From NCBI GenBank assembly GCA_944384155.1, contig CALWSG010000009.1, positions 1-62,682 on the forward strand: 62,682 nucleotides of DNA. Direction: 5' to 3'. How positions within the stretch are numbered: the first letter of the stretch is position 1; the number at the start of each line of letters is the position of its first letter. Below the pieces are notes generated by a model. That model had not been told where the DNA came from. It did no database searches and saw only the letters and a list, made by a program, of their open reading frames with translations. Shown in pieces: positions 46,701-53,500 of this stretch. Source of the DNA: an uncultured Lachnospiraceae bacterium (GTDB lineage Bacteria > Bacillota > Clostridia > Lachnospirales > Lachnospiraceae). A program made the position numbers and the translations under genes.

Positions 46701-47320
46701 ATATTATCACCCTGACGGTATGGGGACATATCAAAAATTTCCGTATTGTCCGTTCCCGGAAGTATATCTGAATGTTTGTCTCCCTCATCTGCCCCTAATT
46801 CTTCAATATTCTCTTTTCTTACGGCTAATTCCTCTGTTTTAGGCAAAACCGCCACACTAAGCAATGAACCTATTTTTTTTGTTGTAAAAGTCAATCCCAG
46901 AAAATCATATATTTTTACGCTTTGCAGCCTTATAAATACCTGACCGCTATAATTATGACATAATTCCACCGTACATTTTCTCTCGTCAAAAGGCTTAAGA
47001 TTGGTAATCACGGTGAAGTACTGCTTATTGCCCGCAATATCACTAATCTCATACTTCATCTCTATTCTGTTTATTGGAACAAAAAAATCATTATATACGT
47101 TTGCCGTTACCTTTATTGCCCTGCCTGCCGTTACCTCAAGTGTATCAGTTCCCCATCTGCATTTTATCCTCATTCTTGTTATATATTTTATTGCAGACAG
47201 GACTATTGGCATAAATATTACAACAGCAAATATCCCCTCCGGAATCACTCCCTCATACATTAGCATCAGCCAAAAGGAGATAATTACTATGGCTGTGTAG
47301 TAGATTATATTTTTAAGCAT
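43709..47320 (-). CDS. DUF58 - membrane - transglutaminase fusion protein
   Basis: 1203 residues. Two N-terminal helices and a DUF58 (von Willebrand-like) domain with the family motif YRQGDNIRDIHWKLS near residue 200; six to eight helices (about 400-640); a large extracytoplasmic part with a transglutaminase core (Cys in RKGYCSHFATMAV, His in DRRAHAWAEIY, Asp-like in GWMPVEVTPGY); an Asn/Thr/Glu-rich linker; a last helix and a cytoplasmic DUF4129-like tail. DUF58 and TgpA-type transglutaminase are usually two genes beside a MoxR ATPase; here they are one chain, with moxR directly upstream. Start ATG 47320 has GGAG six bases upstream. It probably acts at the envelope with MoxR. Confidence 0.85.
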   Translation of the reverse strand: MLKNIIYYTAIVIISFWLMLMYEGVIPEGIFAVVIFMPIVLSAIKYITRMRIKCRWGTDTLEVTAGRAIKVTANVYNDFFVPINRIEMKYEISDIAGNKQYFTVITNLKPFDERKCTVELCHNYSGQVFIRLQSVKIYDFLGLTFTTKKIGSLLSVAVLPKTEELAVRKENIEELGADEGDKHSDILPGTDNTEIFDMSPYRQGDNIRDIHWKLSLKTDSYVIKRYSMPVYSETNIYIDFAVPDNKIPVKEGIDRFYRYAFSLIECLRSMEEKINIYVFDTEGNPVKINGKSSIILWGRQCRYAEEVIHRFRENIGKGRNILISSRINRDNGEELNEYYTKLESGPLKDTDLMLNGTNVIGVDICEGEKQEKQFTDIGQELYINNDDEDIAIYTQIFKILIVFLGSYVPMAVLLDTVVMDIFPEMVIKAAVFTTAAMTVSALIKKLRYKFIYILGIIGVVSLYIGIGNIIKGGAALIKAFGNSMYIEGNVTAYVFFGLTDDGGYEIMSFISFVTAVIAIVLFIFTWKSITVLIHLLLTVPFIMLCFAYGCVPSLMDTIMYMTYLFIIFTYSATYSNIVKNEKNVLKKSFYESTLNIGAICGYIVGTIVCVVMLLDIVKGYSRPAILSKVKEEVNAFVEEINGYRQKNRTDSAVGGMSRGRLGEVDRITFDGETRLVVSVTGNVEFPIYLKSYVGSEYTGNTWKEVADYKSEYMEERLQQYGATLNNIYNLAFETAQLQATGSHEITVEEIKSAGISIRSLDNMYYIPYGAYFDKKNIVKDGVINPPAESTEAYYFYQITRADNIDKNIVREFFREEEVYGELCRWAYVSETYYPDILSGFYNEIPWVYYNDAGEAVELWEHGTEINGYEPYIESVRKYLRENYEYSTEPGKLEEGQDFFTKFFEERKGYCSHFATMAVIMFRMYGIPARYVEGYYVHPSSEEIEEYKNRGTVVIEVDDRRAHAWAEIYVDGYGWMPVEVTPGYESLNYHFIDESLIEEPTGGQDNNNNNNNSRPTKEPETTAVNEETAPETEQTEKQEQGVEKKTDIRGLIRNLSIGAAVIVVSLIFGRKSYRDKKLENIIQGSDCSLAAQAWEKELIRAMELSGVNISLNVQRERLAFLLSCYIEENAGKNTEYNPKEFEKKLLKMYNIFDKASYDNKMITAKELEEAEKTAQAAVKYIYDANGVFRKFFMKYIKCLYLGQK

Positions 47321-47346
47321 ACCATTCTCCATCCTAATTTATAATA

Positions 47347-48285
47347 CTATTTTGTCTTTACGGTTACTGAGCTTATAATATCATTTACTACTTTTTTTCC
47401 GTCCATATGCATGGCTCTTGCCTTTGATGAAAGAATAATTCTATGATTTATCACAGGATACAGCACATTCTTTACGTCATCAGGTATAACATACTGCCTT
47501 CCCTCCATATATGCAACTGCCCTTGATGCATTCATAACCGCCACAGAACCCCTTGGACTTACGCCAAGAAGAATATTTTCATTGTTTCTTGTAGCATTTG
47601 CAAGACCTACTATATAATCATATATATTATCATGTATAAATATTTTGGATACTTCCTCCTGAATACTTAAAATATCCTGAAGTTCAACCACATGAGCTAC
47701 ACTTTCAAGAATACTTGTTTTATTTTCCTTTGCCTTAAGCATTACAGCCTCATTTGAGGGAGTGGGATAACCCATGGATAAGCGCATCATAAATCTGTCA
47801 AGCTGGGATTCCGGAAGCATAGATGTTCCCACAGAGCCTATGGGATTTTGTGTCGCCATAACTACAAAGGGCTTTTTCATCTGATACGTTTTTCCGTCTA
47901 CCGTTACCTTTTTTTCTTCCATTGCCTCAAGAAGTGCTGACTGTGTCTTTGATGATGTTCTGTTTATCTCGTCTGCCAAAAAGAAGTTGCACATTATAAC
48001 TCCCTCTTTATACTCAAAGCCGCCGGTCTCTCTGTTATACACCGAAAAACCTGTTACATCTGAAGGCATAACGTCAGGGGTAAACTGCATTCTTCCGTAT
48101 GATAAGTTTGTTGCCTTTGAAAATGCCATTGCCAGTGTTGTTTTTCCAACGCCGGGAATATCCTCAAGCAGAACATGTCCTCCCGCTATAATACACGCCA
48201 TTACATTTTTTACCACTGATTCCTTGCCGATTATAACCTTATTAACTTCCTGCATTATTTTTCTGCACTTTTCTACACCTGTCAT
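47347..48285 (-). CDS. MoxR-family AAA+ ATPase
   Basis: 312 residues. AAA_3 core: Walker A EDIPGVGKTTLAMA, pore/MoxR segment MQFTPDVMPSDVTGFSVYN, Walker B FFLADEINRTSSKTQSALLEAM, sensor 1 VMATQNP, arginine finger LPESQLDRFMMRL, sensor 2 GVSPRGSVAVMNASRA. MoxR proteins act as chaperone-like ATPases with DUF58/VWA proteins; the partner is the fused DUF58-transglutaminase 26 bases downstream. The start ATG 48285 (MTGVEKCRKIMQ) has GGAG six bases upstream; the ATG at 48297 is part of that ribosome site. Confidence 0.93.
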   Translation of the reverse strand: MTGVEKCRKIMQEVNKVIIGKESVVKNVMACIIAGGHVLLEDIPGVGKTTLAMAFSKATNLSYGRMQFTPDVMPSDVTGFSVYNRETGGFEYKEGVIMCNFFLADEINRTSSKTQSALLEAMEEKKVTVDGKTYQMKKPFVVMATQNPIGSVGTSMLPESQLDRFMMRLSMGYPTPSNEAVMLKAKENKTSILESVAHVVELQDILSIQEEVSKIFIHDNIYDYIVGLANATRNNENILLGVSPRGSVAVMNASRAVAYMEGRQYVIPDDVKNVLYPVINHRIILSSKARAMHMDGKKVVNDIISSVTVKTK

Positions 48286-48298
48286 TTTACTCTCCATT

Positions 48299-48418
48299 CC
48301 GGAACGTTACGCAACGGGGCTTCTGTATGGGCTTATTTGTGATGCTCCGGCACAAATAGCCAAAGCCATGCACAGCATGACCTGTGAAAAACAAACTATC
48401 AAGCTTATTTTTTCACAC
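48299..48418 (-). ncRNA. Structured leader of moxR, same plan as the pseudoknot elements
   Basis: On the minus strand: a U-rich hairpin GTGTGAAAAA / TTTTTCACAG (48418-48383); a small CATGC-TGT-GCATG hairpin; a main stem GGCTATTTGTG (48361-48351) with CACAAATAAGCC (48341-48330), 11 bp with one bulged A; loop CCGGA (48350-48346) exactly complementary to TCCGG (48303-48299), three bases before the GGAG of moxR. Sequence differs from copies A and B, but the order, stem length, bulge and the loop pairing next to the ribosome site agree. CTTTGGCTATTTG is shared with the envC leader. Confidence 0.5.
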
Positions 48419-48459
48419 TACTCCTCCGTTTTTCCTATACTTACTTAATATATGGGTAT

Positions 48460-48488
48460 ATTATAATATACCTTTTTATCATGTGCAA
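48460..48488 (-). promoter_or_regulatory. Promoter of moxR
   Basis: On the minus strand TTGCAC (48488-48483), 17 bases, TATAAT (48465-48460). Transcription from about 48453 gives a leader of about 165 nt containing the structured element. Confidence 0.85.
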
Positions 48489-48526
48489 GATAATGATATA
48501 TTTGTAACTGTTTTGATGAAATTTAT

Positions 48527-48555
48527 TAGACTTTTGCCATGATAACTGATATAAT
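48527..48555 (+). promoter_or_regulatory. Promoter of the 2-TM protein gene
   Basis: TAGACT (48527-48532), 17 bases, TATAAT (48550-48555). Divergent from the moxR promoter. Transcription from about 48562 includes the whole copy B leader. Confidence 0.6.
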
Positions 48556-48599
48556 GTGATTTATCAAGACTATGCTACAATTTTTTAATAAAAGAAAAT

Positions 48600-48700
48600 G
48601 TTAAAAACCATATATAATGGTTTTTTAACACTCGGGATTTGTGTCTTTGCACACTTGACACAAACCCGTTATGCACAAAATAACGTGTGCAGAAATGAGG
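48600..48700 (+). ncRNA. Pseudoknot leader element, copy B (leader of 48706 gene)
   Basis: In order: hairpin GTTAAAAACCAT / ATGGTTTTTTAAC (48600-48629); stem CGGGATTTGTGTC (48633-48645) with GACACAAACCCG (48657-48668), 12 bp and one bulged A; loop GCACAC (48649-48654) complementary to GTGTGC (48685-48690); AGAAAT and the GAGG ribosome site (48697-48700). GTGTGC could instead pair locally with GCACA (48674-48678), giving two alternative folds. Closely matches the fba leader (copy A), on the opposite strand and 5 kb away. Confidence 0.6.
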
Positions 48701-48705
48701 ACTTT

Positions 48706-49254
48706 ATGACACAAAATAGTATTGCAAATATTCCTATTGCAGATGTTCCTTTTACCCCTATAGGTGATAAAGAATTGTCCATTATATTGTCGGAAAGAAA
48801 GCGGAAGCTGATTAATGATTTTTCCCGCAGAGCCGTTATATCTGTTATAGTAACTGCCATTGTTATGATAATGGAGTATATCGGAAAATATAATTCCGAT
48901 AATCTCAAGGCAATTCCCGGCGAATTTACATTTATTATTATTGCATTAATTATATTTAATCTCCTGTCATTTGGTTATGTGGTATTAAAGCAGAGAATTA
49001 ACACTTATGCAGACCATCTATGCTGTGTGTACGGCACTGTCTCAGAGAAGTATGACAGCCGCTCTCTTTCAACACAAAACAGACAGCGTTCACAGGACTA
49101 TATTTTGTTTGATACCGAAAATATCCACTGTGTAACTGCTATCCCTGCAAATAACCGGGAAGAATTTAAAAAGCTCACACCCGGAAGCCGTATTTTAATT
49201 GTAAAATCATCACCTTACGGCGATGCACATTATGAGCTTTATACTAACCTTTAA
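48706..49254 (+). CDS. Two-helix membrane protein of unknown function
   Basis: 182 residues. A cytoplasmic N-terminus (MTQNSIANIPIADVPFTPIG, then a basic stretch), two helices (VISVIVTAIVMIMEYIG and FTFIIIALIIFNLLSFGYVV) and a C-terminal domain of about 85 residues, beta-rich (HLCCVYGTVSEKYDSRS, SRILIVKSSPYGDAHYELY). I do not recognise the family. The start ATG 48706 has GAGG five bases upstream; the frame is open back to 48598 only because the leader element has no stop. It is alone on its strand between moxR and cotJ. Confidence 0.75.
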   Translation: MTQNSIANIPIADVPFTPIGDKELSIILSERKRKLINDFSRRAVISVIVTAIVMIMEYIGKYNSDNLKAIPGEFTFIIIALIIFNLLSFGYVVLKQRINTYADHLCCVYGTVSEKYDSRSLSTQNRQRSQDYILFDTENIHCVTAIPANNREEFKKLTPGSRILIVKSSPYGDAHYELYTNL

Positions 49255-49259
49255 ATCTT

Positions 49260-49297
49260 AAGTTTGTGATTTCATCTGCAAATCACAAACTTTTTTT
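49260..49297 (+). terminator. Terminator of the 2-TM protein gene
   Basis: AAGTTTGTGATTT and AAATCACAAACTT form a perfect 13-bp stem with a 7-base loop, ending in seven T. Directly after the stop codon. Confidence 0.93.
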
Positions 49298-49343
49298 GAC
49301 AGCATATTATAAATTGTAATCTTTTATTGAAAGGATTTTTATT

Positions 49344-49529
49344 ATGCGGGACGACAGAATGTGTATGCATGTACCATTAGACAAAATGCCCGTTGCCATG
49401 GCCTATGTCCCTTGGCAGCATTGGGAAGAACTGTATGACATTAACAAAGGCTATAAACTGGGTACTATTTTTCCAAGCTTAAATAAGCCTTTTTGCGAAA
49501 CTACACTTTTCAGGGGAGGCTGCAGATGA
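49344..49529 (+). CDS. cotJA: Spore coat-associated protein CotJA
   Basis: 61 residues, with the CotJA pattern MPVAMAYVPWQHWEELYDINKGYKLGTIFPSLNKPF. Part of the cotJ operon for inner spore-coat proteins, made in the mother cell. Weak AAAGG lies before the ATG. Its stop overlaps the cotJB start (ATGA). A sigma-E promoter is expected upstream; the 49298-49343 gap is too short and degenerate for me to place it. Confidence 0.9.
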   Translation: MRDDRMCMHVPLDKMPVAMAYVPWQHWEELYDINKGYKLGTIFPSLNKPFCETTLFRGGCR

Positions 49530-49807
49530 TGATGCAAAGATGTTTATCTCGATATGAATTGTTGGACATAATAAATAAATCCAGCTTTGCCATGGATGAC
49601 ACAAGGCTGTTTCTTGATACTCACCCTGACTCAAGGGAGGCTCTCATGTTTTTTTCTAAAATGCAGGATAAACGTAAGGCTGCTATACGGGAGTATACTG
49701 AGCAATATGGTCCTATCTGCTCCTATGATGTAGCTCCGTCAGATATGTGGAAATGGAATATGGGTCCTTGGCCTTGGCAGTCATCATATATGGAAGGGAG
49801 GAATTAA
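49526..49807 (+). CDS. cotJB: Spore coat protein CotJB
   Basis: 93 residues, CotJB family: LSRYELLDIINKSSFAMDDTRLFLDTHPDS, ending in an aromatic stretch (WKWNMGPWPWQ). The start ATG 49526 has GGGAGG six bases upstream and overlaps the cotJA stop, so the two are translationally coupled. It works with CotJC in the coat. Confidence 0.92.
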   Translation: MMMQRCLSRYELLDIINKSSFAMDDTRLFLDTHPDSREALMFFSKMQDKRKAAIREYTEQYGPICSYDVAPSDMWKWNMGPWPWQSSYMEGRN

Positions 49808-49809
49808 AT

Positions 49810-50442
49810 ATGTGGGCTTATGAAAAGAGATTACAGTATCCCGTTAGTATAAAAAAGACCGACCCTAAGGCTGCCATGATAATAATCAGCCAATACGGTG
49901 GTCCGGATGGCGAGATGGCTGCGAGTATGCGTTACCTTTCACAAAAATTTGCATTTACAGACCCTAGGATTGCCGGTCTGCTAAATGACATAGGTACAGA
50001 GGAGCTTGCTCACCTTGAAATGATTGGCTCTATTGTACACCAGCTTACCTGTAACCTGAAGCCGGAAGAAATTAAAGCATCGGGCTTTGATAAATACTAC
50101 GTTGACCACACCTTAGGCATATGGCCTCAGGCGGCAGGGGGCATTCCTTTTAATGCCTGTGAATTCCAAAGCAAAGGTGATCCTATAACAGACTTATTTG
50201 AAGATATGGCAGCAGAGCAAAAGGCACGTACCACATATGATAACATTTTAAGAATGATAAAAGACCCTGATATTGTAGAGCCTATCAAATTCTTAAGGGC
50301 AAGAGAAATCGTCCACTTCCAGCGTTTCGGTGAAGCACTCCGTATGCTTCAGGACAGTCTGAACTTTAATAATTTCTATGAAATAAATCCTTCCTTTGTA
50401 TTTGGCTGTCAGGATACACCAAACTGCTCAGGCAATAAATAG
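49810..50442 (+). CDS. cotJC: Spore coat protein CotJC, manganese catalase fold
   Basis: 210 residues. Di-manganese ferritin-like helices with metal ligands visible in DIGTEELAHLEMIGSI and AEQKARTTYDNIL, and REIVHFQRFGEAL. The group is homologous to manganese catalases and may protect spores from peroxide. The start ATG 49810 has GGGAGG eight bases upstream, three bases after the cotJB stop. The family C-terminal region (NPSFVFGCQDTPNCS) is intact. Confidence 0.93.
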   Translation: MWAYEKRLQYPVSIKKTDPKAAMIIISQYGGPDGEMAASMRYLSQKFAFTDPRIAGLLNDIGTEELAHLEMIGSIVHQLTCNLKPEEIKASGFDKYYVDHTLGIWPQAAGGIPFNACEFQSKGDPITDLFEDMAAEQKARTTYDNILRMIKDPDIVEPIKFLRAREIVHFQRFGEALRMLQDSLNFNNFYEINPSFVFGCQDTPNCSGNK

Positions 50443-50451
50443 CAATATAAA

Positions 50452-50494
50452 ACTGCGGCAATGAAACTTCTGCTATTCTTTGCCGCAGCTTTTT
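50452..50494 (+). terminator. Bidirectional terminator between cotJC and the InlB-repeat gene
   Basis: CTGCGGCA (50453-50460) and TGCCGCAG (50481-50488), extended by one pair, with TTTTT after it on the plus strand and TTTTATATT on the minus strand. It separates two convergent genes. Confidence 0.88.
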
Positions 50495-50529
50495 AAGCCT
50501 TAATGGTCTTCATCAGACACTTATCAATA

Positions 50530-53500
50530 TTATTGATTATTATCCTGCTCCTTAGAGGAATCATTATTCTCCTTATCATTATCGCGTTTTTTCATTATTG
50601 GAATAAGAAGCAGCATAACGCCTGCACATATAAGACAAATCACAACAAGCCTCATAATGTCAACGCTGTCACCTGTCTGCACCTTACCTGACTCAACATA
50701 TGTATTTGGTCTTGACTCTGTCTGTGCATCATTATCATTATTGTCCTGTGAAGGATTTAAGCTTTCCTCACCCTCTGTTTTATTGTCAGCTTCCTTATTC
50801 GCGTCATTGTCATCATTGCCATCTGCTTCCCCACTGCTGTCTGAAGGTGCCTTCTCCCATTGAGCAGTAAGTACAATATCACCTACTGAATTATCTATAG
50901 CTAAAACCTTATTTCCGTTTTGGTCGTACCAGCCTGTAAAGCTGTAACCTTCCCGGCTTGCATCTGATAATACAATATTATCCTCCACAGTGTATGTAGT
51001 AACATTACTGTGCTGTCCGCCCCTTGTGTTGTAAGTAATATTATAAACAATAGGCTCAAATACAGCAGTCACCTCAACATCACTGTCCGGCATCATAAAG
51101 TAATACACTCCATCAGCCACTTTGTTTGAAAAAATATCTACTGACGTAGATTTTTGGGCTGCTGTTCTGAGAAGTGGTGATACATATGTACTTATGCCTT
51201 GCGTCTGACTGTATTCAAGTGACTTCAGCTTATATCCATCTTTCTCCTCCACCCTCACAAATATTGGTTCATTACTTTCAGCCTCTGTTTTGTCAAGGGC
51301 AACATATCCGTTTATTATCGATTCGTCTACAGTAGCATGGTAAATCTTTGAATCCTCACTGCCTTCTCCCATGCCTGTTTCCTCCCACAGGGCATAAATC
51401 ATAAGATTGCCATACATATTTTCAATTTTTTCAATATCAGTAATGGCAACATCATTTTGGTTGTCCGTTGAAGAATCAGGTATTATAAGCTTCCACCCTA
51501 TAAATGTCCAGCCCTCCTTTACAGGCTCCTCCAGATAAAAGCTGTCGCCAACAGTATACACTGTAGGATTTGTATTTACTGAACCGTCAAGATTCAGGTA
51601 TGTTATAAGATATTTTACAAGCTCAAATTCACCTGAAACATTTACATCAGCACCGGGCATCTCAAAGGCAATGGTCTTTGAGGTATTTATAATATCATAA
51701 TCATACACCTGATTCACACTTGCCATATTTCCTGACTCATCATTCCAAAAGCGGTTAAGTGCCGTAAGCTTCACTCCCGGACCTGCCCACGCAACAATCT
51801 CTATGGTTTCACCCTCTGCTGCCTTTACGACTTCCTCACCGTCTACATATGCCTTAATGATACCTATATCATTCTCCTCTATAACAATATCATACAGCTC
51901 TACTTCCTCCCATGACGCCACAAGCATCATATCCTTGGCTGAAGTTCCCTTATCTATGCCTTCAATAACATTATCCTTTCCTATCTCTTTCCAGCCTGTG
52001 AATCTCCAATATTTTCCTCTTACATTATCCGGCCTTACAAATTTAAAGCTTTCCGTAAGAATCGTGTATGATGAAGGATTAGGCTCACCGCTTATTTCAG
52101 TAAGACCGCTGTCTGATATATCATAATACTTTATATTATATGTCTCTACATCAAATGTGACAGTTATGTAAATATCGTACTCCGGCATATTAAAGGAAAA
52201 CTGATTTAATGCGGTGTCCTCGGATATAAGTCCCAAGGAATTTCCATTCTCATCTGTAACAGTTTTTGAAATCATCTTATACCCTGCTTTCGGTACAATG
52301 CTTACCGTGGCAGGCTGTGTCTTATCCACAAATCCTGTTGTCCTGTACCAGCCTTGGGAATCAATATTCCCAAAACCCTGAGGGGCGTTATTTGCATAAA
52401 TCATTCTAAATGAATCTGCATACTGTAAAATATCGGCTTTTTCGCTTCCGTCACCATACAGTGCAGTAATATAAACATAATACCCTGACCTTTTAAACTT
52501 TGCAGTTATAGTAATATTTTCCGTAACTGTTATAATTGGAGATATCTCTGATGTATCAGAATATATATTTTCTCCGCACTGCCAGCCTGTAAGCTCTATA
52601 AGTCCTTTCATATCGTCGGGAAGCTCAACTGACGGAACATTGTCCATAATATTAAATGTTTTTCCATACTCAACAGTGTGTTCCTTTGTTCCGTTTATAG
52701 TACCCTCATCAGTTTCATATTTAACGATACACTTCCACTTTGCATATACCTTTATGGTATCGTTCACCTTTACTGAAGATACTTCCGAAATACTTACATT
52801 ATATGATGAATCTGTATACCAGCCGTCAAATATATGATTATCCCATGACGGAGCCTTTAGCTGAACTGTAGTGCCGCACTCTGATGTTCCGGGATTGTCA
52901 TTGCTGATAACAGCTCCCCTGTCACTTTCAAGCAGACCATAATCATACTCTATGCTGTAGCTTCCCATATTATATGTAAAAGTACCTGTTATATCTCCCT
53001 GTATATAGCTTAAGCACACATAATAATTACCGTCACTGTCCTTTATTGGGGTATAGCTTCCGTTTTGCCCGCCGCTTTCACCGGTCTGTGTATATTTAAA
53101 TGATATGCCTGTACAGTAGCTTGGAATATTACTTGCCTTTATGACAATATATGAATTTTCCTTTACTGTAATTCCACCTGCCTGCTTCTTATCATAATCA
53201 GTATAATTATATTTTGACAATATCTCTGCATTAGATGTAATAATATTGCTGTCCCTGTCTGTATAAGTACCATATGATACCTGTTCACAGTTATCCTCTA
53301 TCCTTAAAGTAAAATCCTTTAGTTTCACAGACGGAAGATAAAAATACAGTTTATTTTCTCCGTCAGCGTAAGCACTGTCATGATAATATCCCTTAAATAT
53401 ATACTCATATCCTGTACGTGCCACCTTTGCATCAAGATAATTTTCTCCTGCCGCAAAGGTACCTGTTGAGCCGTCACTGTTTTTAAAGCTGCTTACACTG

